64,000 bases of DNA from Ancylobacter oerskovii (GCF_018390555.1 NZ_JAHBGB010000044.1:709424-773423); one strand, 5' to 3'. Positions 7,795-17,261 are shown, numbered from the stretch's first letter. Notes: a model not told the origin generated them from the letters alone. Made by a program: numbers and translations.

Positions 7795-8310
7795 ATGGCC
7801 GACGGTGAATTCTGGGGCACGCAGACTGATCTGGCTGAGCGCATTGACCTCTCGCAGGGCGCCGTCTCGCAGATGGTTGGGAAAGGGATTTTCCAGCCCG
7901 AGGCTCGTGGCCGGTACGATCTCCACGCCTGCACCGTGGCCTATATCCAGCACCTGCGCGCCCAGGCGGCAGGCCGGATGCTCAACCCGGAAAGTGCTCT
8001 GTCGCTGGAGAGCGAGCGGGCGCGGCTGGCAAAAGAGCAGGCGGACGCCAAGGCGATGGAGAACGCCGTTACCCGCGGCGAACTGATCCCCGCGGCCGAT
8101 GTCGGCTCGACGTGGGAGCAGATCTGCAACGAGATAAAGCGCGTGCTGCTGGCGATGCCGGCGGACACCGCGCCGCTGCTGGGCGGGAAGAAGACCACGG
8201 CCCAGATCGAGAGCATTTTGCGGGACCGGGTGCAGGAAGCACTGGAGGCCCTGTCCGGGGCTGATGTCGATGTCGAACGGGATGACGACGGCAGCGATCC
8301 GGGTTCGTGA
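7795..8310 (+). CDS. Terminase small subunit (Nu1-like)
   Basis: A 171-residue protein that recognises phage DNA for packaging. The N-terminal winged helix-turn-helix is visible (TQTDLAERIDLSQGAVSQMV, then GKGIFQPEARGRYDLHACTVAY). A long charged helix follows (SLESERARLAKEQADAKAMENAV) and a C-terminal segment for contact with the large subunit. This matches the Nu1/phage DNA-packaging family. The stop lies inside the start of the large subunit gene, so the two are coupled. Confidence 0.8.
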   Translation: MADGEFWGTQTDLAERIDLSQGAVSQMVGKGIFQPEARGRYDLHACTVAYIQHLRAQAAGRMLNPESALSLESERARLAKEQADAKAMENAVTRGELIPAADVGSTWEQICNEIKRVLLAMPADTAPLLGGKKTTAQIESILRDRVQEALEALSGADVDVERDDDGSDPGS

Positions 8311-10237
8311 CCATGCCGGCCTCCGGCAGATCGTCTCCGAGGCGCTGGCCGCACTTCGGCCTCCTCCGAAGCTCGGCCTCAAAGAATGGGCGGATGAATA
8401 TCGGCGCTTGTCGCGCGAAACGTCGGCTCGGCCCGGCAAGTGGCGAACTGAACGCCAGCCTATCCTGGGCGACATCATGGAGGCGATCACCGATCCGGCC
8501 GTGAAAGAGGCGTGGGTGCTAAAGCCCTCGCAGTTCGGCTGGACAGAGGTGGTAAACAACGCCGCCGGCTATTTTGTGCATCAGGACCCGACCAGCATCC
8601 TCGTGGTGCAGCCGACGGTCGAGATGGCCGAGGCTTGGTCGAAAGACCGCCTGGCCCCGATGGTCCGCGACACTCCGGCGCTGCGCGGCCTGATCGCCGA
8701 CCCGAAGTCGCGGAACTCCGGTAATTCGATCCTGCACAAGGCGTTCCCTGGCGGACAGATCGACATGGTCGGCGCCAACGCGCCGGCAGGCCTCGCATCC
8801 CGACCCAAGCGGGTGGTGATCTATGACGAGGTTGACCGCTACCCGGTGTCGGCGGGGACGGAAGGCGACCCGATAAAGCTGGCACGCAAGCGCCAGGCGA
8901 CGTTCTGGAACCGCAAGACGCTTGGCGGATCGACGCCGACGCGAAAGGGATTCTCTCGCATCGAGCGGGAATATGAGCGGTCCGACATGCGCATCTGCTA
9001 CGTCGCGTGCCCGCTGTGCGACGCGTATCAATCGCTCCGCTGGGAGCAGGTGAAGTGGGACAAGACCGAGACGGGTGAACACCTGCCCGATACCGCGCAC
9101 TACCAGTGCGAAGCCTGTGGCGAGTCGTGGACGGAAGAGGACCGCCTCACTGCGATCGACAATCGCAAGTGGGAGGCAACAAAGCCGTTCTCCGGTGTCG
9201 CCGGCTTCCGGTTCAACGCGCTGTATTCGAAGCTGCTGGAGGACGGTCTGCCTGGCCTGGTGCGTGAGTTTGTCGAGTGCCGCGGACTGCCTGAACTGCT
9301 TCAGCCGTTCATCAACACCGTCTTGGGCGAAAGCTGGGCGGAGCAGGGCGAGACAATCGACCCCGATGCCTTCATGCAGCGGCTGGAGACATTCGATCAC
9401 GACAGCCTACCGGACGATGTCCAACTGATCACGATGGGCGTCGACACGCAGGGCGACCGGCTCGAACTGCAATGGCTCGCGTGGGGCGAAGGCGAAGAAA
9501 GCTGGCCGTGCCGGTACGAAGTGATCCTCGGTGACCCGTCGCAACAGGATGTCTGGAACAAGCTGACCGCCTTCCGACGCGAATTGCTGGTGACCGACAC
9601 CGGCCGAACGTTGCGGGTGAAGGCCTGCTGCATCGACATGGGCGGTCACCACACGGCCGAGGTACTGGGCTACGCGAAGCGATATCGGCGCCAGGCGGTC
9701 TACGCCACCAAAGGCATCGCCGGGCCGCGTCCGGTCTGGCCGAAGCGCGGCACAAGATCGAAGACACATTCGATGCCGTTCTTTGGGATCGGCGTCGATA
9801 CGGCGAAGGATTCGATCTACGGCCGGCTGAAGATCCAGCTTCAGGGCGAGGAGCAGCGCCGGCCCGGCTATGTGCATTTTCCGGCGGCTGATGGATTCGA
9901 CGCCGAGTATTTCGCACAGCTCACCGCCGAGCAGGTGGTGACCCGCTACAAGCAGGGCCGCCCCTATCGGGTGTGGGACCTGCCGAAGGGCAAACGTAAC
10001 GAGGCTTTAGACACCTTCGTTCTCGCGTTGGCAGCGCGCCTGTCGACGTCCGTGAAACTCGGCCCCCGGCGTCGACCGGCGGCCAGCGCGCCAGTTGCCA
10101 GCGATGACGAGGGCGAGCCGGACGCGGTGGTTGAAGAGATCAGCGACGATACGCCGGTGTCGGCAGTGAAGCGCAGGAAACGACCTCGCCGCTCGAGCGG
10201 CTGGATAGGCAGGAATTCGGAATGGCTAGCACGGTGA
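8264..10237 (+). CDS. Terminase large subunit (GpA family)
   Basis: A 657-residue DNA packaging motor and nuclease. Visible are the opening WADEYRRLSRETSARPGKWR of the GpA family, the ATPase segment LVVQPTVEMAEAWSKDRLAP with a Walker B-like VVIYDEVDRYP, the SGGSTPT-like motif LGGSTPTRKGFSRIE, a zinc ribbon (CPLCDAY and CEACGESW) and the nuclease acidic residue in TMGVDTQGDRLELQW. Length is normal for GpA. Three in-frame ATGs at 8264, 8270 and 8282 compete for the start. The GpA type implies concatemer cutting at cos rather than Mu-style transposition packaging. Confidence 0.92.
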   Translation: MSMSNGMTTAAIRVRDHAGLRQIVSEALAALRPPPKLGLKEWADEYRRLSRETSARPGKWRTERQPILGDIMEAITDPAVKEAWVLKPSQFGWTEVVNNAAGYFVHQDPTSILVVQPTVEMAEAWSKDRLAPMVRDTPALRGLIADPKSRNSGNSILHKAFPGGQIDMVGANAPAGLASRPKRVVIYDEVDRYPVSAGTEGDPIKLARKRQATFWNRKTLGGSTPTRKGFSRIEREYERSDMRICYVACPLCDAYQSLRWEQVKWDKTETGEHLPDTAHYQCEACGESWTEEDRLTAIDNRKWEATKPFSGVAGFRFNALYSKLLEDGLPGLVREFVECRGLPELLQPFINTVLGESWAEQGETIDPDAFMQRLETFDHDSLPDDVQLITMGVDTQGDRLELQWLAWGEGEESWPCRYEVILGDPSQQDVWNKLTAFRRELLVTDTGRTLRVKACCIDMGGHHTAEVLGYAKRYRRQAVYATKGIAGPRPVWPKRGTRSKTHSMPFFGIGVDTAKDSIYGRLKIQLQGEEQRRPGYVHFPAADGFDAEYFAQLTAEQVVTRYKQGRPYRVWDLPKGKRNEALDTFVLALAARLSTSVKLGPRRRPAASAPVASDDEGEPDAVVEEISDDTPVSAVKRRKRPRRSSGWIGRNSEWLAR

Positions 10238-10422
10238 GCGAGCGGGTCGAAGCTCTGCGCGAGGCCATAGCCTTGGGCGCGCAGCGTGTGACCTATGACG
10301 GCAAGACGGTGGAATACCGTAGCCTGAAGGAAATGCGCGACGTGCTGGCCGATCTGGAGGCGCAGGCCGCGGGTCGCCCGCGCCGTCGCCGCCGCTACGC
10401 CGTATACAGCAGCGGGACCTGA
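10222..10422 (+). CDS. gpW-like head-tail joining protein
   Basis: A 66-residue protein: a helix (SERVEALREAIALG), the hairpin RVTYDGKTVEYRSLKEM typical of gpW, and a basic tail. gpW plugs the portal after packaging and provides the site for tail attachment. Its position between terminase and portal is the standard one in lambda-like and Mu-tail phages. It overlaps the terminase end by 16 bases. Confidence 0.75.
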   Translation: MASTVSERVEALREAIALGAQRVTYDGKTVEYRSLKEMRDVLADLEAQAAGRPRRRRRYAVYSSGT

Positions 10423-10426
10423 TCGC

Positions 10427-11902
10427 ATGGCATGGTTTGATTGGTGGCGTGGCGGGCAAGCCCGGCGCGAGCGTAACCCTGCGCGCGTGGCGTTCAGTCG
10501 GCAGGTGCGCGCCGCTTTCGACGGTGCCACCAAATCCCGCCGCTCTGCCGGTTGGCGTGCCGTTGGCACGTCTGCCGACGCCGAGATCGGGAAGGCTGGC
10601 GTCGTCCTCCGCAACGTAGCGCGCGACATGGTGCGCAACGTGCCGATCGCGGCGCGGGCGCAGCAGATGATCGCCAACAACGTGGTGGGCACCGGCATCG
10701 TGCCCGCGATCAGGGGGCGGGACGGCTTCGTCAAGCGGGTCGACCCGCTGTTGATCGAGCATCTGGATACGCCGAACATCGACGCCAACGGCCGAACGGA
10801 TCTCTACGGCATAGAGGCGGGGATCGTCGCGGCCGTCGCCGTGGATGGTGAGGTATTGGTGCGTCGCCGTTGGCGCCGTCCTGAGGACCGCCTGCCGCTG
10901 CCCTTCCAGTTGCAGGTGCTGGAGATCGACCACCTCGACACCAGCATCGACGGACCGATCGGGACCGGCTTCGCTGTTCAAGGCATCGAGTTCGATCTGC
11001 TTGGCCGTCGGGTGGCTTATCACCTGTTCGACGAGCACCCCGGCGCCTGGTCGCGCTACACGCTGCCGCAGTCGCGCCGCATCCCGGCGTCGGAAGTCGC
11101 GCACGTCTACCGGCAGGATCGTGCCGGCCAGATGCGCGGCGCCAGCTGGTTCGCGCCGGTGATCATGCGCATGCGGGATCAGGCGGACGCCTCCGACGCG
11201 CATCTGATGCGCTTCAAGATCGCGGCCTGCTACGCCGCCTTCGTGAAAGGAGGCGACGAAGAGCAGGACCCGGATGATCTGGAGGACGTCGATGGTGACG
11301 ACCGCCTGACCGCGCTTGGGCCGGGAATTGTCGAATATCTCCGCCAGGGCGAGGAGGTCACCTTCGGCACCCCGCCGCAGGTTGGGGACTATGGCCCCTA
11401 TATGCGGGCCATCGGGCAGGAGATCGCCGCCGGCCTCGGCCTGACCTATGAGGGCCTGTACGGCAACTATGCCGACGTGAATTTCAGCTCCGGCCGCATG
11501 GGCTGGCTTGAATTTCAGCGCAACGTCGCCGCCTGGCAGAACCACATGATGATCCCCAGCCTGTGCCGTCCGGTGCAGCGCTGGACAATGGAGGCGGTGG
11601 CTGTCCGGCTCGGCTCGTCCGAGGGGCTGGATTGGTCTTGGACGCCACCGCGGCGGGAGATGATCTCGCCGGTCGACGAGATTCCCGCCATCCGCGACGC
11701 CATCCGTTCCGGCCTTTCCAGCCGGTCCACCGAGGTGCGCAAGCTCGGATACGACCCTGAAGCGATCGATGCCGAGAACGCCGCTGACAATGAGCGCGCG
11801 GACAGCATGAAGCTCGCCTTCGACAGCGACGGCCGCCGGTCCTTGAAGGCCGGCGCCGCCCAGCAGACAGGAAATGAGAATGCCCAAAAACCTGCTCGTT
11901 GA
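10427..11902 (+). CDS. Portal protein, lambda family
   Basis: A 491-residue protein that forms the dodecameric DNA channel at the capsid vertex. Diagnostic segments: RNVARDMVRNVPIAARAQQM near the start, EIDHLDTSIDGPI in the middle, VYRQDRAGQMRGASWFAPVI, and LTYEGLYGNYADVNFSSGRM before the C-terminal arm. These are characteristic of the lambda gpB-type portal family. Length is normal. Its end overlaps the protease-capsid gene by about 20 bases. Confidence 0.93.
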   Translation: MAWFDWWRGGQARRERNPARVAFSRQVRAAFDGATKSRRSAGWRAVGTSADAEIGKAGVVLRNVARDMVRNVPIAARAQQMIANNVVGTGIVPAIRGRDGFVKRVDPLLIEHLDTPNIDANGRTDLYGIEAGIVAAVAVDGEVLVRRRWRRPEDRLPLPFQLQVLEIDHLDTSIDGPIGTGFAVQGIEFDLLGRRVAYHLFDEHPGAWSRYTLPQSRRIPASEVAHVYRQDRAGQMRGASWFAPVIMRMRDQADASDAHLMRFKIAACYAAFVKGGDEEQDPDDLEDVDGDDRLTALGPGIVEYLRQGEEVTFGTPPQVGDYGPYMRAIGQEIAAGLGLTYEGLYGNYADVNFSSGRMGWLEFQRNVAAWQNHMMIPSLCRPVQRWTMEAVAVRLGSSEGLDWSWTPPRREMISPVDEIPAIRDAIRSGLSSRSTEVRKLGYDPEAIDAENAADNERADSMKLAFDSDGRRSLKAGAAQQTGNENAQKPAR

Positions 11903-13901
11903 CGGCGAGATGGTCCTCTATGGGCCTGTCGGCGGCTCGATCTGGGATGACGCTGGCTTCACTGCGGCCGACGTCATTCACACGCTCGCCGGGCTCGACG
12001 GTGCCGACGTCACCGCACGCATCAACAGCGGTGGTGGCGTCGCCTGGGAGGGCATCGCCATCTACAACGCCTTCAAGGGCTATGACGGCAAGGTGACCAT
12101 CGTGGTCGATGCCGTGGCCGCTTCTGCCGCCTCGGTGATCGCCATGGCCGGCGCCGAGCGCATCATGCGCACTGGCGCGCTGCTGATGATCCACAATGCT
12201 TCGACCATCGCATGGGGGCAGAAGAGGGATCTGCAGAAGTCCGCCAACCTGCTCGACAAGATCGACGTGCAGATGGCGAACCTCTACGCCAAGTCCACCG
12301 GCCTGGCGCGTGCCGAGACGGCGCAGATGATGGAAGCCGAGACGTGGTTCACCGGCGAGGAAGCCGTGGCCAAAGGCTTCGCCACCAGCACCGATGACGC
12401 CGAGTCCACCGACGCCTCGACGTGGAATTACGCGATCTATTCGCGGGCGCCTGAAACCCTCGCGCCTTTTTCCAAACCTTTCCCGAAGAACCACCCCGCG
12501 GCAGCCGCCGCTCAACAGGAGGTCACCATGACCATGCCGAACGCGGCCGCCCAGCCGGCCCCCGCTCCCGTCTCCACCACGCCCGCACCGGCTCCGGCGC
12601 CCGTCCCGCCCGTGCCGGCGGCCGATACCCGCCCGCTCGCGGTGCAGGTGCTGGCGCGCTGCCGTGCTGCCAACCTGACCATTGAACAAGCGGAGGCCAT
12701 CGTTGCCCAGGCCAAGACGCCCGAGCACGCGGCCGACCTGATCCTTACCGAGATCTGCAATGCGCAGGACAAGAACGGTCCCGAATCTCGCCCGCATCAG
12801 GCGGCGGTGACCGGCGACGCCCGCGACCGCTTCCGCATCGGCATGGAAAAGGCGCTACTCGGCAAGGCTGGCCTGGCCGGCGGCGAGGCGAATGAGTTCA
12901 CCTCCTACAAGCTCACCGAGCTGGCACGCGCCAGCCTCCAGCACGCTGGCGTCAAGCCGGCCAGCCACGATGTGCTCGCGATGGTCGGTGCGGCCTTCAC
13001 CGCCGCCCCCACGGCCATGCACGGTACCTCCGACTTCCCGCTGGTGCTGAGCAACGTGGCGAACAAGGCCATGCTCAAAGGCTATACCGAAGCTGAGACC
13101 ACCTATCAGCTTTGGACTGCCAAGGGTTCGCTCGGAGACTTCAAGCTGACCACGCGTGCAGACACCGGCTTCTTCCCTATCCTCTCGAAGGTCGAGGAGG
13201 GTGAGGAGTACCAGTACGCTAGCTTCGGCGAGCGCGGCGAGACCGGGGCGATCGGCACCTATGGCAAGCTGTTCAAGATCAGCCGACAGGCCATCATCAA
13301 CGACGACATGGGTGTCTTCACCCGTACGCCCATGAAGATGGGTGCCGCGGCCCGGCGCACCATCAACAAGCTGGTCTATGGCGTACTGAACACGAACCCG
13401 GCGATGGCCGACAGCGTGGCACTCTTCCATGCCACCCACGGCAACCTCGCCGCCGGTGCCGGCAATGTCGGCGTCACCTCCGACGTCTACGCCAAGTCGC
13501 TTGCGGCGATGCGCAAGCAGAAGGAAGGTGACGTAACGCTCGGCATCTCGCCGAAGTACGTGCTGACTCCGATGGAGCACTATGCTGCGGTGCGCCAGAT
13601 CTTCCTGTCTGCGACCGAGCTGGGGCAAGCCAATCCGAGCGTCCCAAGCAAGGTAGCTGGCGAAGTGGTGCCGATCGCGGATGCCGAACTGGATCTCTCC
13701 AGCGGAACCCTGGCCACCTATCTCGCCGCGGATCCGAACGCCTTCGACACTGTCGAGGTCATGTACCTCGACGGCAACGAGTCCCCGCTGCTGGAGCAGC
13801 AGGACGGCTGGAAGATCGACGGCGTCGAATTCAAGGTCCGTTCCGACTTCGGCGTGAAGGCGTGGGGCTACCGCGGCTTGCGCAAAATCCCGGTCGCCTG
13901 A
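11880..13901 (+). CDS. Prohead protease / major capsid protein fusion
   Basis: A 673-residue fusion. Residues 1 to about 200 are a ClpP-like S14 protease with catalytic Ser85 in AVAASAASVIAMAG and His105 in LLMIHNAS. A proline/alanine-rich linker (about 220-250) and a scaffold-like helical segment lead to the Mu-like major capsid domain from about 330 to the end. The protease would cleave itself and the scaffold from the capsid during maturation. Such fusions are a recognised family in proteobacterial prophages. ATG 11880 is preferred over 11874 because AGGAA lies seven bases upstream. A methionine after the linker, with AACAGGAGGTC just before ATG 12528, could permit internal initiation. Confidence 0.9.
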   Translation: MPKNLLVDGEMVLYGPVGGSIWDDAGFTAADVIHTLAGLDGADVTARINSGGGVAWEGIAIYNAFKGYDGKVTIVVDAVAASAASVIAMAGAERIMRTGALLMIHNASTIAWGQKRDLQKSANLLDKIDVQMANLYAKSTGLARAETAQMMEAETWFTGEEAVAKGFATSTDDAESTDASTWNYAIYSRAPETLAPFSKPFPKNHPAAAAAQQEVTMTMPNAAAQPAPAPVSTTPAPAPAPVPPVPAADTRPLAVQVLARCRAANLTIEQAEAIVAQAKTPEHAADLILTEICNAQDKNGPESRPHQAAVTGDARDRFRIGMEKALLGKAGLAGGEANEFTSYKLTELARASLQHAGVKPASHDVLAMVGAAFTAAPTAMHGTSDFPLVLSNVANKAMLKGYTEAETTYQLWTAKGSLGDFKLTTRADTGFFPILSKVEEGEEYQYASFGERGETGAIGTYGKLFKISRQAIINDDMGVFTRTPMKMGAAARRTINKLVYGVLNTNPAMADSVALFHATHGNLAAGAGNVGVTSDVYAKSLAAMRKQKEGDVTLGISPKYVLTPMEHYAAVRQIFLSATELGQANPSVPSKVAGEVVPIADAELDLSSGTLATYLAADPNAFDTVEVMYLDGNESPLLEQQDGWKIDGVEFKVRSDFGVKAWGYRGLRKIPVA

Positions 13902-13918
13902 TCGGGCTGCATCCCCTT

Positions 13919-13941
13919 GGGCGGCCTTCGGGTCGCCCTTT
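13919..13941 (+). terminator. Hairpin with TTCG loop and T tract after the capsid gene
   Basis: An 8-bp stem (GGGCGGCC with GGTCGCCC, one G-T pair) closes a stable TTCG tetraloop and is followed by TTT. It stands between the capsid gene and DUF2190 and may be a partial terminator that sets the ratio of head to downstream proteins, or may protect the upstream mRNA end. Confidence 0.5.
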
Positions 13942-13965
13942 CCCTTTCCAACCGGAGACAGTCCG

Positions 13966-14298
13966 ATGAAGAACCTTGTTCAGGACGGCAAGACCCTGAA
14001 GGTCACCGCCGCCGCAGATACCACCGCCGGCTCGCTTGTCATCGTCGGCGATACTGTCGGCGTCGCCTTCAACACCTGCAAGGCCGGCGAGACACTGATC
14101 CTCTCTGTAGATCTCGTGTACGACCTTCCGAAGGCCACCGGCGCCATCAATCCCGGCGTCAAGGTCTATTGGAGCGCGGCCAACAGCAACGTCACCACGA
14201 CCGCGTCGGGCAATACCCTGATCGGCCGCTGCTGGGCCTCGGCGGCGCTGGCTTCCGACGCGACCACCGTGCCCGTCAAGCTGCTGCCGACCGTCTGA
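13966..14298 (+). CDS. DUF2190 capsid decoration-like protein
   Basis: A 110-residue all-beta protein. The pattern LVQDGKTLKVTAAADTTAGS, then VGVAFNTCKAGE and VDLVYDLPKATG, is that of DUF2190, placed next to capsid genes in many phages and thought to decorate or stabilise the head. A clear ribosome binding site (CCGGAGAC) precedes ATG 13966. Its stop overlaps the next start (TGATG). Confidence 0.82.
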   Translation: MKNLVQDGKTLKVTAAADTTAGSLVIVGDTVGVAFNTCKAGETLILSVDLVYDLPKATGAINPGVKVYWSAANSNVTTTASGNTLIGRCWASAALASDATTVPVKLLPTV

Positions 14299-14636
14299 TG
14301 ATCGACTTCTCGGGCGTCGTGCTGCGCACCTGCATGGGCGTGTTCGCCCGCCCGGTGCAGGTGCGGCCGAAGAACGGCACCGACTACACGGCGCGCGGGA
14401 TCTTCGACAACAAGGCGGTGGAGGTGCTGGACGAAAGCGGCACCTCCCACGTCACCACCTCGCCGCAGCTCGGGATCCGCCTTTCCGAATGGCCCCGCCA
14501 ACCGATCAAGGGCGATCAGATCGCCATCAGCGGCCCCGAAATCCTCGACTGGTTCGGGGTGAGCGACGTCAAGTCGGACGGCCAGGGCGGCGCCACGGTG
14601 TTCCTGCATCGGCTGACGGGGTTCGAAGATGAGTGA
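14298..14636 (+). CDS. Head-tail completion protein
   Basis: A 112-residue beta-rich protein starting at the ATG that overlaps the DUF2190 stop. The sequence around RPVQVRPKNGTDYTARGIFD and PEILDWFGVSDVKSDGQGG resembles the FII-like head-tail attachment proteins found at this position. The family is highly diverged, so the assignment rests partly on gene order. It overlaps the next gene by 8 bases. Confidence 0.6.
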   Translation: MIDFSGVVLRTCMGVFARPVQVRPKNGTDYTARGIFDNKAVEVLDESGTSHVTTSPQLGIRLSEWPRQPIKGDQIAISGPEILDWFGVSDVKSDGQGGATVFLHRLTGFEDE

Positions 14637-15156
14637 ACTCAAGGCGCTGCGGGACCGGACAGCCGATTGCCTCGCGGGCAATACGGCGCTGAAGCGCCGC
14701 AGTGACGTGACCCGCGCCGCCGTGCTCCCGACGGAGGCCACGGATCTGCCGGCGGTCATAGTGAGCGCGCAGCGGGTGCAGCGGCGTTCCGAGGGCTCGG
14801 CGAACATCGGCCCGCCCGGCTACGTCTGTGACGGAACGATCGTGATCGTGCTTCGCCACGTCGCGCGGACACCTGAAGATCTTGAGGCGCGCCTGCTGGA
14901 TCAGGCAGAAATCGCCGTCGCCACGCTGATGAATGATGCGGCCTGGCTGTCCGAGCTGGAAGCCGTGGGAGAGATCGACACCGTCCTTTCGACGACGCCG
15001 GGCGGCGAGGCTCTGATCGGCGATGCCGGTATCACCATGACGTGCCGTTGGCGCGAAGATTTCGGCGCCTCCAGCCCGCACCAGTTCGACGCCCTGCGCG
15101 GGAAGCTACCCGACGACACGCAGCCGACATTCGGCACCGACTACCCCCGAGACTGA
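14629..15156 (+). CDS. Tail terminator/completion-like protein
   Basis: A 175-residue protein between the head-tail connector and the sheath module. The pattern of an N-terminal helix, PAVIVSAQRVQRRSEGSAN, a central strand CDGTIVIVLRHVAR and LLDQAEIAVATLMN fits the gpU-like minor tail/terminator fold. In Mu-tail phages a gene here encodes the protein that caps the tail tube. Family identity is not certain. Confidence 0.55.
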   Translation: MSELKALRDRTADCLAGNTALKRRSDVTRAAVLPTEATDLPAVIVSAQRVQRRSEGSANIGPPGYVCDGTIVIVLRHVARTPEDLEARLLDQAEIAVATLMNDAAWLSELEAVGEIDTVLSTTPGGEALIGDAGITMTCRWREDFGASSPHQFDALRGKLPDDTQPTFGTDYPRD

Positions 15157-15166
15157 GGACGCCCCC

Positions 15167-15367
15167 ATGAAATCCCTGTTCGTGAAACCCGCTCAGCCGG
15201 GCCTCGTCGTCGTGCATCCCGACACCATGCAGACCCTGCCCGCGACCGGCGACTGGTGGCCGCATGACCAGTTCCTCATGCGGCGCCTTCCCGATTCCGG
15301 CGATGGCAGCGTGGTCGAGACCGATCCGCCGGCCGATCCGTCCAAGCCCGCCAAAGCCAAGGAGTGA
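15167..15367 (+). CDS. DUF2635 phage protein
   Basis: A 66-residue protein beginning MKSLFVKPAQPGLVVVHPDT, then DWWPHDQFLMRRLPDSGDGS. This is the DUF2635 pattern, short proteins encoded just before the tail sheath in Mu-like phages. Role unknown. Its position suggests a tail-assembly or sheath-associated part. Confidence 0.8.
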   Translation: MKSLFVKPAQPGLVVVHPDTMQTLPATGDWWPHDQFLMRRLPDSGDGSVVETDPPADPSKPAKAKE

Positions 15368-15373
15368 TGAGCG

Positions 15374-16870
15374 ATGGCCGTTTCCTTCAACGAGGTGCCG
15401 AGCAATTGGCCGCTCCCTCTCTTCTGGGCTGAAGTCGACCCGTCCAAGGCGGGCGGCGTCATCATCTCCGATCGCGCGCTGCTCTGGGGCATCAAGCTTG
15501 CCGGCGGCTCTGCCGCGGTGAACGTGCCGGTGCCCGTCGGCAGCGATGCCCAGGGCGCGGCGCTTTTCGGCGCCGGCTCCATGGCCGCGCTGATGCTCTC
15601 CGCCTTCCGCCGTCGCAACACCACCGGCGAGGTATGGGTGCTGCCGCTGGCCGAGCCGGCGGCCGGCGTGGCTGCCAGCGGCACGATCGCGGTGACTGCC
15701 GCGCCGACGGCTGCCGGCACCATCCCGCTCTACATCGCCGGGCAGTCCGTCCCGGTGCTGGTGACGGCGAGCGACACCACCGCGCAGGTGGCAACGAAGA
15801 TCGCCGCGGCCATCGCCGCCAAGACCACGCTGCCGGTCACCGGGGTAGCCTCAACCTCGACGGTCACTCTGACCGCGAAGTGGAAGGGCCTCACCGGCAA
15901 CGATATCCGCATCGAGCACTCCTATCGCGGGACGCAGGGCGGGGAGGCGCTGCCGGCCAGCCTGGCGCTCACCATCACCGCCATGGCCTCCGGCACCGGC
16001 GCGCCGACCCTCGACACCGGCATCGCCAACCTCGGCGATCAGGAGTTCGACCATCAGGCGTTCCCGTTCACCGATAGCGCCTCCCTCGACGCCTTCCGCG
16101 ACCTGATCAAGGCGCGCTGGGCCTATGACCGCCAGCTCTATGGCTGGGGCTTCTCGGCGATGCGCGGCAGCTATGCCGACCTGCTGACCTTCCTTGCCAC
16201 CCGCAACGATCCGGCCATCTCGGTGGACATGCTCGAGGTGGCGACGCCGACGCCGGTGTGGGAGATCTCTGCGCTCAACGCCGCGGCGGCTGCCCAGGCG
16301 CTGAACGCCGACCCGGCCCGGCCGCTCCAGACCCTACTGCTCACCGGCGCGTTGCCGGCACCGGCGCCCAGCCGCTTCACCAAGGGCGAGCGGGCCGCTC
16401 TGGCGCTTCAGGGCGGCTGGACGCATTCGGTGACGAATGATGATCAGATCGCCGTCGAGGCGTCGGTGACGACTTACAAGTACAACAGCTATGGCGTCGA
16501 GGATCGCGCCTATCGCCGCATCGAGACCCGCGCCACGCTGACGCGGGTGCTGCGCGAGCTGCGCGCCATCGTGACCTCGGAGTATCCCCGCCACAAGCTG
16601 GCGAATGACGGCACGCGCTTTGGCCCCGGCCAGGCGATCGTCACCCCGAATACGATCCGTGCCCGGCTGGTGGCCCAGTATCGCGACCTTGAAGACCGCG
16701 GGTTGGTCGAGAACGCCAAGGCGTTCAAGGAAGCACTGATCGTCGAACGCGACGGCACCGATCCGAACCGGGTGAACGTTCTGTTCCCGCCGGATCTCGT
16801 CAACCAGTTGGTCGTGTTCGCGGTGCTGGCGCAGTTCCGCCTCCAGTACCCGACCGAAGCCGCGGCCTGA
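15374..16870 (+). CDS. Contractile tail sheath protein (Mu gpL-like)
   Basis: A 498-residue protein, the expected length of Mu gpL. It begins VSFNEVPSNWPLPLFWAEVD as Mu-like sheaths do. A variable surface domain with threonine/alanine repeats lies at about 95-210, and the conserved C-terminal domain includes SYADLLTFLATRNDPAIS and EDRAYRRIETRATLTRVLRE. The sheath contracts to drive the tube through the cell envelope, so the phage is a myovirus by tail type. Confidence 0.9.
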   Translation: MAVSFNEVPSNWPLPLFWAEVDPSKAGGVIISDRALLWGIKLAGGSAAVNVPVPVGSDAQGAALFGAGSMAALMLSAFRRRNTTGEVWVLPLAEPAAGVAASGTIAVTAAPTAAGTIPLYIAGQSVPVLVTASDTTAQVATKIAAAIAAKTTLPVTGVASTSTVTLTAKWKGLTGNDIRIEHSYRGTQGGEALPASLALTITAMASGTGAPTLDTGIANLGDQEFDHQAFPFTDSASLDAFRDLIKARWAYDRQLYGWGFSAMRGSYADLLTFLATRNDPAISVDMLEVATPTPVWEISALNAAAAAQALNADPARPLQTLLLTGALPAPAPSRFTKGERAALALQGGWTHSVTNDDQIAVEASVTTYKYNSYGVEDRAYRRIETRATLTRVLRELRAIVTSEYPRHKLANDGTRFGPGQAIVTPNTIRARLVAQYRDLEDRGLVENAKAFKEALIVERDGTDPNRVNVLFPPDLVNQLVVFAVLAQFRLQYPTEAAA

Positions 16871-16882
16871 TAGGAGGCATCC

Positions 16883-17251
16883 ATGGGAAAGCGAATTGCA
16901 GGGGTCTCCTATATGCGGGTGGGCTCGCGCCAGTACCCGATCAAGGAGTTGGAGTACGACGTGACCTCGTCGACCCGAGAGGGCGTCGCCGGCCTCGACG
17001 GCGTTCACGGCTACAAGGAAACGCCGAAGGTGCCCTATGTGTCGGGGCAGATCAGCACCACGCCCGACGTCTCGATCGAAAATCTGCACGCCGTCACCGA
17101 CGAGACGGTGACGGTCGAGGGGCCGGACGGCCGCGTCATCGTCATCCGCAATGCCTGGTACGCCTCGGATGCCACCGCACAGCCGGCCGACGGCCAGGTG
17201 GCCTTTCGCTTCGAAGGCCTGTCCGGCGACGAACTGATGCCGAACGCGTGA
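16883..17251 (+). CDS. Tail tube protein (Mu gpM-like)
   Basis: A 122-residue protein directly after the sheath, with a TAGGAGGC ribosome binding site. Segments VGSRQYPIKELEYDVTSSTRE and VTVEGPDGRVIVIRNAWYAS match the Mu-type tube family. It stacks into the inner tube through which DNA leaves the capsid. Confidence 0.85.
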   Translation: MGKRIAGVSYMRVGSRQYPIKELEYDVTSSTREGVAGLDGVHGYKETPKVPYVSGQISTTPDVSIENLHAVTDETVTVEGPDGRVIVIRNAWYASDATAQPADGQVAFRFEGLSGDELMPNA

Positions 17252-17261
17252 GGAGAGCAGC

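Noticed and set aside
11484-12797. Long minus-strand frame opposite the protease-capsid gene
   Set aside because: Arginine/glycine-rich shadow of a GC-rich gene, no start signal and no domain.
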